A DNA stretch of 64,000 nt from Neobacillus pocheonensis (GTDB taxonomy: Bacteria; Bacillota; Bacilli; Bacillales; Cytobacillaceae): contig JAMQCR010000001.1 of the NCBI GenBank assembly GCA_023702235.1, forward strand, positions 2,356,001 through 2,420,000, read 5' to 3'. The notes under the pieces are model-generated. The model saw only the letters and a list, made by a program, of their open reading frames with translations, did not search any database and was not told where the DNA came from. Position 1 is the stretch's first letter; every line of letters starts with the position of its first letter. Positions 48,941 through 59,719 of the stretch are shown here, in pieces. Position numbers and translations under genes: made by a program.

Positions 48941-50997
48941 TTGGATAAAAGGAAAAAATCTCATTTTCCCATTCGCCTGAATTTACTTTTTTTTAGTATC
49001 TTTTTATTGTTTTCCTTGCTCATTTTAAGACTGGGCTTTGTTCAAATTGTTTATGGAGAGAATTTCAAACGGGAAATAGCGAGAAAAGAAAATATTACAA
49101 TCAATTACCCTGTTCCAAGGGGAAAAATACTCGACCGTGACTTAAAGGTTATTGTGGACAATTTACCGAAAAATGCGATTACCTATATGAATTCAGGTGC
49201 AAGTCAGAAGGAGATACTTGAAACTGCGAGAAAGCTAGCAAAATTAATTGATAAAAAGCCAGATAACGTGACAGAAAGAGACAAAAAGGAATATTGGATC
49301 TCCAAGAATCCGACGCTTGCCGATGCCAAAATCACTAAAAAGGAAATAGATTTATACCATGCAAAAAAATTAACAGACCAGGATTTATATAAGCTTAAAC
49401 TAGACCGCATTTCCAATAAAGAATTGAAACTACTTACTAACGATGACCTTGAAGTAATCGCCATCTACCGAGAATTTATCCGTGGGTACAAATACGAACC
49501 GGAAATTGTGAAGAATGACAACGTGACACAAAAGGAATTTGCCATAGTTAGTGAACATCTCCAATCTCTACCTGGTGTCGATACGACAACTGATTGGGAA
49601 CGTTCGTACGTTTTTGATAAAACACTAAAATCCATTTTGGGCAATGTTACAAATTCAGTCGAGGGGCTTCCTGCGGAACAGCTCGATTATTTTTTGTCGA
49701 GGGGTTATAGCCGAAACGAACGTGTGGGCAAAAGCTATTTGGAATGGCAATATGAAGACATTCTACATGGCATAAGCCGAAGTTCCAAAACACCACAGAT
49801 AAATCGGGGAGCATTCTTGAAAACCATAAATTTTCTGCTGGTCAAAAAGGTAAGGATCTCGTATTAAGCGTGAAGATGGATTTACAAATTGCTGTAGAAA
49901 AAATTATTGAGGAAGAGCTTTGGGCAACAAAACGTGCTCCTGGAACAGAACTTTTGGATCGTGCTTATGTTGTTTTAATGGATCCACATACTGGTGAAGT
50001 ATTAACATTGGCAGGAAAACGTTTAGTTCAAGACAAAGAAACTGGGAAAATGGGAATGGAAGATGATGCTCTCGGCACATTTACTACTACCTACAATGTT
50101 GGTTCTACTGTGAAAGGAGCAACTGTACTTACTGGTCTCAAAACAGGTGCCATCAAAACGGGTACGGTTTTTGATGATGCAGGAATTAAAATTAAAGGAA
50201 CACCTCTAAAAAAATCTTATGCATACTTAGGTAAAGTAAACGAAATTGATGCATTGAAAAAATCATCTAATGTCTATATGTTCCATACAGCAATAAGAAT
50301 TGGGAAAGGACATTACGAGTATAATCAGCCTATAAACTTTAGTCATAATGCTTTTGAAACAATCCGAAATTCTTTTGCCAGTTTTGGTCTCGGGGCAAGA
50401 ACAGGTATTGACCTTCCAAACGAACAAATAGGTTTTAAAGGACAAAGCAGGCTCCCTGGATTTATGCTCGACCTTGTTATTGGGCAGTATGATACCTACT
50501 CCCCTATGCAGCTTGTCCAATATGTTTCAACCATTGCAAATGGAGGATACCGGATGCAGCCCCATCTGGTTAAAGAAATTCGTGAACCGATTGAAGATTC
50601 GACGGAAATTCGCCAGTCTTTAAAGAAATCAAACCAACCGTCCTCAATACGATTGATGTAAAGAAAGAATGGCTGAATCGGGTACAAACCGGTTTCAAAA
50701 AGGTTATGCAAGAAGATGGGGGTACTGCCTATAAATTTTTTGAAAATACTCCTTACTCTCCAGCTGGAAAAACTGGAACCGCACAGGCCTTCTATGATGG
50801 CAGACCGGAGTATATATGGAAATGAGCCACCCCCTGTTATGAACTTAAGCTTAGTCAGCTATGCGCCAAGTTCGAATCCTGAAATAGCCATGGCTGTTCT
50901 CGTCCCATGGGCCTACGAAGGAAAAGAGGACAATCACGCCAATCTTAAAATTGGGCGGCGGGTATTGGATACTTATTTTGCGATGAAAACTAAATAA
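48941..50997 (+). CDS. Class B penicillin-binding protein 2 (PbpA/PbpH type), frameshifted
   Basis: About 685 residues after repair. An N-terminal anchor (LNLLFFSIFLLFSLLILRLG) leads into the PBP dimerisation domain (PVPRGKILDRD). The transpeptidase domain has STVK in NVGSTVKGATVL, SSN in KKSSNVYM and KTG in PAGKTGTAQAF. Switches lie at GGC 49769, near 50611, and at GGC 50799 together with a TA repeat at 50811. Restoring GGCC at the first gives HGHKPKFQNTTDKSGS. Elongation-type peptidoglycan transpeptidase of the cylindrical wall. I prefer TTG 48941 (MDKRKKSHFPIRLN); TTG 48917 is the alternative. Confidence 0.87.
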
Positions 50998-51052
50998 TCA
51001 ATTTCACTTTAATTGAACATCATCCGATTTCATTTTTTAATAAAATCAGAAG

Positions 51053-51078
51053 AAAAACGCCCAGATTTGGGCGTTTTT
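51053..51078. terminator. Bidirectional terminator between PBP2 and molybdenum hydroxylase operon
   Basis: Perfect 11-base stem AAAAACGCCCA/TGGGCGTTTTT with a 4-base loop. The last base also belongs to the repaired stop codon of the iron-sulfur subunit gene. Confidence 0.88.
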
Positions 51079-51537
51079 CATTTCTTCTTCTCTAACACTG
51101 ATTTAACGGCCTTTTTCTATTTCGGCATATCCCGTACAGCGGCAAATATTCGATTCGAGCCATTCCCTAATAGTTTGATCATCGGCAGCTGGATGCTGCT
51201 CGATTAGCGAATGGCAATTCATGATAAAACCTGGTGTGCAGTAGCCGCATTGAAAGGCAAAGTTTTCAACAAATGCTTTCTGTATGGGTGTATCCTTCAA
51301 TCCCTCAATCGTCGTGACCTTTTTCCCAACCGCTTCAACAGCAAGCATTAAACAGGATTTCATTGGCCAGCCATCCACAATCACGGTACATGCCCCACAG
51401 TCACCGTTCAAACATCCGGGCTTCGCACCTGTTAAGCCAAGCTTGCCCCTTATTGCATATAAAAGCGTATCTGCCGACCTTACTGTTACCATCCGTTTAA
51501 CACCATTCACATTTAAGTCAATTGTGCGGGCTTTCAT
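51078..51537 (-). CDS. Molybdenum hydroxylase [2Fe-2S] subunit, frameshifted at the 3' end
   Basis: About 153 residues. It carries the plant-type cluster (GCLNGDCGACTVIVDG with a Cys further on) and the helical-domain cluster (CGYCTPGF and CRCTGY). These pass electrons from the Mo site to FAD. As written it stops at 51103 after EIEKGR. Removing one base at AAAAAGGCC (51109-51116) extends it to the usual tail KAVKSVLEKKK, ending at 51078. ATG follows AGGAGG. Last gene of a five-gene operon resembling pucABDCE of purine catabolism. Confidence 0.9.
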
Positions 51538-51568
51538 GCTGCAATTCCTCCTTTCAACAGCAAATCAA

Positions 51569-52408
51569 TCAAACCCTAGCTCCATCTAATGCCTCCAATA
51601 CATCCAACAACAAATTACGCAACACAAATCTTCGATAGTCAGCCGAACCTTCTACATCATCTAAGATCGGACCAGGAATTTCCTCAAGCGCATTGGCTAT
51701 ACGTTCAATCACCGGCAATTCCCGATTATTTAATGAAGCCTCTATCCTTTCGGAACGGAATGGAAATGGGCAAAGGCCACTAACTCCGAGACGTATTTCA
51801 TCGTCTTTTTTTAGTGCAGCAACCGTGATCAATGGATAACCAGTATCCCACTGCTGCCGGCGTTTAATGCTGATAAATGGAGCTTCAATATACTGCCTCT
51901 CTGTTGCAATTTGAATAAGGAACTCTCCTCTTTTAAGCAGGAGTTGCTCGTGGAAAATATCATTAATTGGCAGGACCTTTATTCCTTCTGATCCGATAAT
52001 CACGACTTGGCTGTCTGCTATCAAGAAAGGTAAAACCGTTTCCCGGTAAAAAATCTGGGCGCATATATTCCCTCCGAGCGTAATTTTCCCCCGAGACGTA
52101 TGATCCGCTACCTCACTTGTTGTTTGCGTTAATAATGGGAAAAGATTTGCCTCTTCAATTTTAGTAAGCGTCAATGTGCTTCCAATGACAAGATGCTCTC
52201 CGCTCATTTGCATTACCTTGCATTCGGCTATATCCTTCAAATCAATCACTGCTTCGGTATAGGCAAGATCAATTCTACCCAGTGTGATTAATTCTGTTCC
52301 ACCAGAAATAAACATCGGCTGTGTCCGTTGACGGTCTAACGTCTGATATAGCTCTATAGCCTCTCTCAAGGTTGCCGGCTTAAAATAATCAAAATCAAAT
52401 GGAAGCAT
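51569..52408 (-). CDS. Molybdenum hydroxylase FAD-binding subunit
   Basis: 279 residues, CoxM/PucC type. FAD motifs: FISGGTELIT near residue 35 and TLGGNICAQ near 110. It passes electrons on to NAD or another acceptor. One-base overlap with the large-subunit gene. Confidence 0.9.
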   Translation of the reverse strand: MLPFDFDYFKPATLREAIELYQTLDRQRTQPMFISGGTELITLGRIDLAYTEAVIDLKDIAECKVMQMSGEHLVIGSTLTLTKIEEANLFPLLTQTTSEVADHTSRGKITLGGNICAQIFYRETVLPFLIADSQVVIIGSEGIKVLPINDIFHEQLLLKRGEFLIQIATERQYIEAPFISIKRRQQWDTGYPLITVAALKKDDEIRLGVSGLCPFPFRSERIEASLNNRELPVIERIANALEEIPGPILDDVEGSADYRRFVLRNLLLDVLEALDGARV

Positions 52409-54726
52409 TACCTTCGCCCCTCCTTTGTTTTCCAGATTAACTCTGGAATTAGAGGTAAATGATGAAGCGAAACCCCCGCTGCAACGGACAATGCATTCCC
52501 TAATGCGCCCGGCATTCCCAACAGGCCATGTTCACCAACACCACGCGCGCCATATGCTGCTTCAAGATCGGGAGTATGGACAAAATCGACAAGGTAATCG
52601 GGATTTTCGCCATAATGAAGCGGCCGGTACGTCCTTAATTGCGGATTTAGCACCCTACCAAGCTCATCAAAATAAAACGTTTCTCTTCCGGCAAATGCTA
52701 ATCCCATACTCATAGCCCCCATGACCTGGCCGCGTGCCGCTTTCTCATTTATGACAGTACCAATATCAACAACCGTCGCCGCCTTCACTAAGCGATACGT
52801 ATAATCACGGCGGTCAAATTCAACTTCAACTCCATAGGCTGCAACTGTCCATTCTGGCCCAGGCTTCCCTGCCCCTGTTTCTGGATTGAGCACAGTTAAA
52901 TGCCGTAATATAAAGTTTCCTCTGCCAATGATTTGGCCGCCAATCGCATTCCCGTTTGAATACTGATAGCCATAACAAATATCTTTAAAGTGAATCCCAA
53001 AGGAAGGACTATCACGTAGAAATACCCGGCTATGAGCAACGATCAGATCTTCCTTTGGAGCCCTTAATACAGTTGAGGCAATCTCCTTCAATTGATGGAT
53101 GACATCTTCGGCAGCTTCTAATAATGCTCTTCCAGCCATATATATTCCCCTACTTGCGACGGTCTTCCAATGTTCCGGTGTTGTTTGTGTATTCACTTCC
53201 ATCCGTACATGAATTTTATCAACATCCATTTTTAGCTTTTCTGCAAGGATTTGCGCGAGGGCGGTTTTAGTCCCCGTTCCTATTTCAACAACTCCGGACA
53301 TTAAATTAATACTTCCATCGCGATTAAAAGTTAATATGACTCCTGAGGGTGCGTTCGGGTCAATCGTCGACGTTTTCCAGCTGCAGCTAATTCCTTTCAC
53401 CCGAATGTATCGTTCATTCAACTCTTTGATTGGTCCTTCATCCCAACGGATCAACCCTCTTAATTTCTCAATACATTTTTGCAAGTTTCCTACATTGCTA
53501 TTATTTAAAAGTACTCGTGTTGGCGTCATATGACCCGGCATAATGGCATTCCGATAGCGCAGCTCTAGCGGGTCCATCGCCAATTTTTCGGCCAGCAAAT
53601 CCATCGTTCTTTCAATAGCAAATGACAGTTCTGAATGACTAAAACCCCTAAAAGGTGAAGCATAAGGGTGATTGGTGTACATGCAGTACGAATCACACCA
53701 GAGATTTTCAATATTATAAGGACCTGTACAGTCAGTGGCACCTGCTCTTGTCAGGTCAGTTGCCTTATCAGAAAAAGCGCCACCATCCCATAAATAACGA
53801 ATTTCCGCTACCTGGATCTTGCCACTATGGTCGGCGCCAAATTTAATTTTTGCATCCAGGCCGATATGACAAGGCGACATCAAAATATCTTCTTCTCTCG
53901 TATTTAGGACTTTCACTGGCAAACCGCCAACTGCCTTCGATCCCAAATAAGCGAGAATTTCGAGTTGTACAGCTGCCTTCCCGCCATAAGCACCGCCAAC
54001 GAGAGGTGTTTCGACAATGATTTTGCCGACATCTTCATTAAAGTAATCGGCGATAAGCTTTTTCACCATGAAAGGTGCTTGCGATGATGTGGTAATCTTA
54101 ATCGTGCCATCAGGCAAAATCTCGGCGATCGAGCATCTCGTCTCCATCGCCACATGATCGGAAGGTGCTAAAGAAAAATCTGCTTCGACAATGGTATCAC
54201 TTTCTGCCCAGCCTTTTTCCATATTACCTTTGCGAATTTTCACGTGAGTAGCAATATTCGTTCCCGGAACCGGGTAAACATCAGATTCTTTTTTATATTC
54301 ACCCAGATGCTCATGAACCAAAGGCGCATCCCTTTCAAACGCCTGGGAGGGCGAGTTGACTACCGGAAGCAATTCATATTGTACCTTAATCAGATTCGCA
54401 GCTTTTTTTGCCTGTGCCGGCGTATCCGCGACAACAAGTGCCAACGCCTCACCATGGTGACGAACCTTATCGACGGCAATCGGCGGCCGGTCGCGAATTG
54501 CTTCCCCTGTCAGTGGAAAATGGTCACCTGCAAGAATCGCCCTTACACCTGGCATTTTCTCTGCTTCAGAAGTATCAATTGCCACTATTCGGGCGTGTCC
54601 GTATGGGCTGATGACCACTTTTCCTAAGAGCATTGTGACTGAATGATGATCATGGGTGTATCTTGCCCTGCCTGTCACCTTATCTAACGCCTCTTTACGG
54701 ATTACGCTTTTCCCAATTACCTCCAA
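52408..54726 (-). CDS. Molybdenum hydroxylase large subunit (xanthine dehydrogenase family)
   Basis: About 772 residues. N-terminal a/b hammerhead (RKEALDKVTGRARYTHD), molybdopterin-binding motifs TPLVGGAYGGKAA, ASPFRGFSHSELSFAIE and VVEIGTGTKTALAQILAE, and near the end GARGVGEHGLLG with the catalytic Glu. The CoxL active-site motif is absent. The xanthine dehydrogenase FRGFG consensus is altered to FRGFS, so the substrate may not be xanthine. TTG 54726 (MEVIGKSVIRK), 7 bases after GGGAGGG, is the likely start; TTG 54741 lacks a site. Confidence 0.88.
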   Translation of the reverse strand: MEVIGKSVIRKEALDKVTGRARYTHDHHSVTMLLGKVVISPYGHARIVAIDTSEAEKMPGVRAILAGDHFPLTGEAIRDRPPIAVDKVRHHGEALALVVADTPAQAKKAANLIKVQYELLPVVNSPSQAFERDAPLVHEHLGEYKKESDVYPVPGTNIATHVKIRKGNMEKGWAESDTIVEADFSLAPSDHVAMETRCSIAEILPDGTIKITTSSQAPFMVKKLIADYFNEDVGKIIVETPLVGGAYGGKAAVQLEILAYLGSKAVGGLPVKVLNTREEDILMSPCHIGLDAKIKFGADHSGKIQVAEIRYLWDGGAFSDKATDLTRAGATDCTGPYNIENLWCDSYCMYTNHPYASPFRGFSHSELSFAIERTMDLLAEKLAMDPLELRYRNAIMPGHMTPTRVLLNNSNVGNLQKCIEKLRGLIRWDEGPIKELNERYIRVKGISCSWKTSTIDPNAPSGVILTFNRDGSINLMSGVVEIGTGTKTALAQILAEKLKMDVDKIHVRMEVNTQTTPEHWKTVASRGIYMAGRALLEAAEDVIHQLKEIASTVLRAPKEDLIVAHSRVFLRDSPSFGIHFKDICYGYQYSNGNAIGGQIIGRGNFILRHLTVLNPETGAGKPGPEWTVAAYGVEVEFDRRDYTYRLVKAATVVDIGTVINEKAARGQVMGAMSMGLAFAGRETFYFDELGRVLNPQLRTYRPLHYGENPDYLVDFVHTPDLEAAYGARGVGEHGLLGMPGALGNALSVAAGVSLHHLPLIPELIWKTKEGRR

Positions 54727-54754
54727 GTTTATCCCTCCCAATCGTTAAAGAGTA

Positions 54755-55387
54755 TTAAAGGAGTCTATCTGGTGAGTTATTATTGTAATGGCTTTCAAGT
54801 AATAAATGGTAATCTTCCATTGTATCCACATCAAAAAAATAGGTTTCATCTTCGATTTCAATTTGTCTTCCTTTATCCTTCCATACACCGCGAATCAAAT
54901 CCCGCGCTCCTTGATCTCCATCTAATTCCATTAAATCCAGAAAAAGCTGCTTTGCTAAAAGAATTGGCGGTGACACTATTCCTTTATGTAAAAAGGAAAT
55001 ATAAAAATCTCCATGTGACTTCTGGAATTCATCCACTAATCGATTTATCAAACCGGCCGGTACTAAAGGCTGGTCGGCAAGCATCACCACCACTCCTTCC
55101 ACTCCCAATTCCACCGCAGCTTTCACACCCGCCTTAAGTGAGGCACTTTGCCCACCATCTGCGTACACCCTACTCCAACCCTTTATTTTAGAAAAAGGAG
55201 CAAGCCAATGTAGCGAATCTCCCTGCCGAGTGACGGCGATGGTACTATCAAGCTTCGACTCGAGCGCCACCCGGAATGCCTTGCTACCCAAATATTCCTG
55301 GTCAAGTGGCAGGTTAAGTTTATTGATGCCCATTCTCCTACTTTTTCCGGCAGCAAGATAGATGCCGACTATTCCGGAACTGTCCAT
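54755..55387 (-). CDS. MobA-like nucleotidyltransferase (PucB/MocA type)
   Basis: About 210 residues. The N-terminal GIYLAAGKSRRMGINKL is the nucleotide-binding loop and VVVMLADQPLVP the metal-binding segment. Relatives add CMP to molybdopterin for hydroxylase maturation. ATG 55387 follows GGGAAA. It overlaps the XdhC-like gene by 19 bases. Confidence 0.87.
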   Translation of the reverse strand: MDSSGIVGIYLAAGKSRRMGINKLNLPLDQEYLGSKAFRVALESKLDSTIAVTRQGDSLHWLAPFSKIKGWSRVYADGGQSASLKAGVKAAVELGVEGVVVMLADQPLVPAGLINRLVDEFQKSHGDFYISFLHKGIVSPPILLAKQLFLDLMELDGDQGARDLIRGVWKDKGRQIEIEDETYFFDVDTMEDYHLLLESHYNNNSPDRLL

Positions 55388-56400
55388 AAATTTCCCACGC
55401 TTTCTTGTATAGGCTTCCGCCAAACTTCTATTAATTCAGCTACTATGCTAACGGCAATTTCCTCCGCGCCTTTAGCCCCGATTGATGCTCCAATTGGTGA
55501 CGAAATCCACTCTGGGATCATATCGCCATTTAGCAAACGCTTTGTTCTTTCCTTAGGTCCTAAAACACCTAAATACTTGACATCTTTTCGTAGCAATGAA
55601 TGGAGGAGCTCTTGATCCCTTTGAAAATGATGTGACATAAGGACAACAAAATCATTAGAAGAAAACGAGATTTTTTTAATAAGTTGACTTGGAAAGCCAA
55701 TCAGAAGCCGATTTGCTAAAGGAAAGTTCTCTTTCCGGCAAAACTCTTCCCGCCAATCGCAAACCATTACTGAGAAACCTATCTTTGCAGCCAATGAAAC
55801 AAGCGGTACTGCATCGGGGCCGGCTCCGAAGATAATCAGGCATGGTTTCGGTTGAAATAAATATTGAAAAACCGGATGACCTGGATTTACTCCACCTTTC
55901 ACCTTTCCTAACTCGTAAGGAATTTCTCCTTGCCACTGACCAAATGGTTCACCCACACTCGGGATAAATAGATACTCCCCTGAATCTCCAAGCTTTTTTA
56001 CCGCTAATACTGAGATATTTGAATCTAGTAACCTCTTTATTTCTGATAAATCTTCATAAAGGATATCTGTGACGGGCTCGAGCAAAATATCAATCCTTCC
56101 ATTGCAGCCCGCACCCTGTCCCCATGTTAAGTCTGTTTCTTCTCGCAAATCATATTGGAGTGTTTTAACCTTCCATTTTTGAAAAACTTCCTGAGCTTGA
56201 ATCGACAGATCTGATTCTAAGCAGCCTGCACTCAACATCCCGATTCGAGTCCCATCTTCAAAAAACAGCATCATGGAACCTTCTCTTTTATATGCCGAGC
56301 CAACAACAGCAATTATCGTTGCTAACACTTTTTTCCCTGGTTGTTCAAGACAGTCAAGAATCCGATATAAATCCTCCATTCCATTCCTCACCTCAGACAA
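55369..56400 (-). CDS. XdhC/CoxI-family molybdenum enzyme maturation factor (PucA type)
   Basis: 343 residues. The N-terminal XdhC_CoxI domain has VVGSAYKREGSMMLF and GMLSAGCLESD. The C-terminal Rossmann domain has LIIFGAGPDAVPLVSLAAKIGF and VVLMSHHFQRD. XdhC proteins bind, and insert sulfurated, molybdenum cofactor into the large subunit. First gene of the operon, which also encodes the three structural subunits and the MobA-like enzyme. Confidence 0.9.
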   Translation of the reverse strand: MSEVRNGMEDLYRILDCLEQPGKKVLATIIAVVGSAYKREGSMMLFFEDGTRIGMLSAGCLESDLSIQAQEVFQKWKVKTLQYDLREETDLTWGQGAGCNGRIDILLEPVTDILYEDLSEIKRLLDSNISVLAVKKLGDSGEYLFIPSVGEPFGQWQGEIPYELGKVKGGVNPGHPVFQYLFQPKPCLIIFGAGPDAVPLVSLAAKIGFSVMVCDWREEFCRKENFPLANRLLIGFPSQLIKKISFSSNDFVVLMSHHFQRDQELLHSLLRKDVKYLGVLGPKERTKRLLNGDMIPEWISSPIGASIGAKGAEEIAVSIVAELIEVWRKPIQESVGNLWTVPE

Positions 56401-56505
56401 AAAATTCCTACTCTATTTATATTAATAAGAAGGCTATTCCTAGAATGGATAATTATTTTTTAGTTTTAAACATATTTATATTGATAAAGAAAGAGGGCGA
56501 TTGCT

Positions 56506-58046
56506 TTGAAGCTAACCAAATTTAAAGACCCACTGCCTATTCCACCTGTATTAAAGCCTAAATGGCGAACAGGAGAATTGGCCTACTATGAAGCGTTAAT
56601 GCGGGAAGCAACGCAATCCTTGCATAGTGAAATGCCGAAAACAACCGTTTGGGGATATGAGGGAATTTATCCTGGACCCACAATTGAAGTCGAGAAGGGG
56701 GAAAAGGTTTATGTAAAGTGGATGAATAACCTTCCAACAAGGCATCTTTTCCCAATAGACCATACTGTACACGGCGCAGAAAAGGAAAAACCCGCGGTTA
56801 GAACGGTCGTCCATCTGCATGGCGGACGAACAGAGCCAGCCAGTGATGGCTATCCCGATGCGTGGTTCACGAAAGGATTCGCCAAACTTGGTCCATTTTT
56901 CGAAAAAAGTATATATGAATATCAGAATAAGCAAAGTTCCCGTGCTCTCTGGTATCATGACCATGCTATTGGATTAACACGATTAAATATTTATGCGGGC
57001 TTGGCGGGGTTTTATTTCATCAGGGATGCTCATGAACGATCATTAAATTTGCCAGCGGGCAGGTTTGAAATTCCATTATTGATTCAGGACCGCACTTTCC
57101 GTGAGGATGGTTCTTTATTTTATCCAGCACAGCCTGAGGATAATAAATCAGGAATAGTACCCTCTATTATTCCATCTTTTTTTGGTGACACGATTGTCGT
57201 TAATGGGAAGGTATGGCCGTATTTGGAAGTCGAACCAAGAAGGTACCGGTTCCGCTTGCTAAATGCAGCAAATGCTCGTTTCTTCCGGTTGAACTTAGAA
57301 ACGGATCAGCTTATTTTTCAAATTGGCAGCGATAGCGGTTTTCTGGAACGACCTGTTGGGGTGAAATCGATATTACTTGCTCCTGCAGAGCGAGTAGATG
57401 TTCTTATTGATTTTACTAATCTTGCTGGGAAATCGATCGCCTTAAAAAATGATGCGCCAACACATTTTCCAATCGGCGACCCTGTTGACCCGCAAACAAC
57501 GGGAATGGTCATGCAGTTTCGCGTGACAAAACCACTTTCCAGTATTGATACGAGCGTGATTCCAGCCTACATGGGAAGCATTTATAGACTACCAGAACAG
57601 TCTATCCGCCATAATCGATTTTTAGAATTAAGTGAGGAAAAGGATTTGTACGGAAGATCCTTTTTCTCCTAGATAAGAAGAAATGGGATGATCCGATAAC
57701 AGAAAACCCACGTGTTGGTTCAAACGAGATTTGGAACTTTGTCAATACAAATGGGGATGACCACCCGATACATGTTCACCTTGTCCAATTCCAAATTCTC
57801 AAGAGACAGCCCTTTGATGTCGATCATTTTAAAAAAACAAAACAAATCACATATACAGGTCCACCGCTTCTCCCTGAAGCTAGTGAGCAAGGCTGGAAGG
57901 ATACGGTTAAATGTCCGCCTGGTCATATTACTAGCATTATTATCCCATTTTTCCCTTTTACAGGGCAGTATGTTTGGCATTGTCATATGCTTGAGCATGA
58001 GGATTATGAAATGATGCGGCCATATCAGGTATTACCACCGAATTAA
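56506..58046 (+). CDS. Multicopper oxidase, CotA-like, frameshifted
   Basis: About 513 residues. Copper ligands: VVHLHGG (HxH), WYHDHAIG (HxH), DHPIHVHLVQF, and the type 1/3 motif HCHMLEHEDYEMM with axial Met. The last two are in another frame; the switch is near 57655-57660, after LYGR. A missing base there, as in the RP(I/V)LLL of CotA proteins, restores it. The protein ends at TAA 58046. It starts at TTG 56506 after GAGGG. No signal peptide, as expected for spore-coat CotA, a laccase/bilirubin oxidase that gives spores pigment and UV resistance. Confidence 0.9.
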
Positions 58047-59059
58047 ACTTTGTTTCTAGGAAGTTCATTCATTTTTTTCAATAAACCAATCGTTTCGAGG
58101 TATAATGCGATATGAAATCGTTGTTCCTCAAGCTCGGTTGGAATCGTAACTTTTAATGTCTCGCCTGGTGGACCAAGTTCCGCCAGGTTTTCTTTTGTTT
58201 GAAAAATAGGTGCCAAGGCTTTCATCTGTTCGGTCCAAATGAGTTGATGTTTAGGAGTGATTGTCCCTGCTGAAGACCAAGCCATTAAAGTCCCAACAAT
58301 TGACGATAAATAGGTATAGCCTTGGGTTAAGTAATAGATCCGTTGGTGATATTCTTGGAGCTCTTTTTCGCTCTTTTTTGCCAAAGGGTTATATTTTAGG
58401 CTGTTTGTAGCATCCTTAATATGATTTTTTGTTTGATGAAGCTCCTGGAGCAGTTTCTTAGTTTCCATTTGCAGACTATATCCAACATTTTTTTCAAGTC
58501 CAGTTTGAATCCAACTGGAAACTTGGGTAAAGGTTGTCGTTAAATGCTCGGTGAAACGGTGCACGCTTTTTGCAGCCTGCTCAGTAAAATTTGGCGGGTG
58601 GACAAGCATATGGAGAATGACAGCAATAATGGCGCCAATCATGGTATCGCGAAATCGATCGATTGGATATTGTCCCGATTTATTTCCCATAACAAAAACA
58701 AGCAAAACGGTGAGTGCTACCTGATAGATCGCTGTTTCATCCCGTTTCAACCATTTGGCAAGATAACAGCCAATAATGATTAATAATCCAAGTGTCCAGC
58801 CATTTACTTTTAAAAGGGGCGCTAAAAGTACGACAACCGCAATGCCAATGATGGTTCCGACCATCCGGTGAAAGGAAAATCTTATCGAACGATTCACTGT
58901 TGATTGTAAACAAAGGATAACAGATATTGGTGCCAAATAAGGATGATGCGATCCTACCAACTTCGCTAGATCCCATGAGACGGTAGAGGCAATAGCCATC
59001 TTCCAAATCAGAATTGTTTTATTTTCCATTTGTTTTTTAAGCTGTTTATCCTTATTCAT
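58043..59059 (-). CDS. Aromatic acid exporter family/FUSC-like membrane protein
   Basis: 338 residues. An N-terminal block of about six helices has SHHPYLAPISVILCLQ and FHRMVGTIIGIAVVVLLAP, and the domain ends with a His-Pro-Pro segment. A long alpha-helical cytoplasmic domain follows. This is the ArAE_1/FUSC arrangement found in putative aromatic acid exporters. Substrate unknown. Its stop overlaps the convergent oxidase stop by four bases. Confidence 0.82.
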   Translation of the reverse strand: MNKDKQLKKQMENKTILIWKMAIASTVSWDLAKLVGSHHPYLAPISVILCLQSTVNRSIRFSFHRMVGTIIGIAVVVLLAPLLKVNGWTLGLLIIIGCYLAKWLKRDETAIYQVALTVLLVFVMGNKSGQYPIDRFRDTMIGAIIAVILHMLVHPPNFTEQAAKSVHRFTEHLTTTFTQVSSWIQTGLEKNVGYSLQMETKKLLQELHQTKNHIKDATNSLKYNPLAKKSEKELQEYHQRIYYLTQGYTYLSSIVGTLMAWSSAGTITPKHQLIWTEQMKALAPIFQTKENLAELGPPGETLKVTIPTELEEQRFHIALYLETIGLLKKMNELPRNKV

Positions 59060-59224
59060 CTAAAATACCATCCCCATAATGTAAAATCGCCATTTCCCAC
59101 TTAGTTTTACCTGTCGGTTCAGGACTATCCGAATATTCTCGAGGAAATCAAGGAATATGCGTTGATTAGACCTTTATATTGCAGGAAAACATATATATCA
59201 TTAATCATTTTAGGGAGACACATT

Positions 59225-59719
59225 ATGGGACTTGTCATCTATTTGATCATTGCTTGGACTGTTATATGTAGTTTCTTTTCCTTGCAAAAGAAACTGCCGG
59301 GTGTAATTAACATTCTCATCTTTCTTACTGTACAAATTGTTCAAATTAATATGTTTATGATTATCGTTTTGCGTTTGAGGTACTTTACATACGATTCAGA
59401 ACTAATGAAGTTTATTGTAGTTATCATTCACCGGGATCTCATACTGCCTTTTTTACTTCTCATCTTCATAAATATAATTTCTGTTAAAAAGACATTTAGG
59501 GCGAGATTGTCATACTCCTTTTTTACTTTATTCCAATTATTGTGCACAGAGCGACTTCTTAGTATTTTGGGCTATATCCACAACTCTCAAAAGTGGTCGA
59601 TGCTTCATGATTTATTGTTTGACCTCGTCATTATGGCCATATCTATTTTTACAGCTGTTGTTTTTATGAAACTATACTCAAAGGGGCAAAGGATACATTG
59701 TGATCTATCTGATCTATGA
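59225..59719 (+). CDS. Hypothetical membrane protein
   Basis: About 164 residues from ATG 59225 (GGGAG site). Four hydrophobic helices separated by short basic loops. The upstream frame from 59162 is not supported by a site. No family motif recognised. Its end overlaps the start of another membrane protein by 20 bases, so the pair is probably an operon. Confidence 0.6.
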   Translation: MGLVIYLIIAWTVICSFFSLQKKLPGVINILIFLTVQIVQINMFMIIVLRLRYFTYDSELMKFIVVIIHRDLILPFLLLIFINIISVKKTFRARLSYSFFTLFQLLCTERLLSILGYIHNSQKWSMLHDLLFDLVIMAISIFTAVVFMKLYSKGQRIHCDLSDL

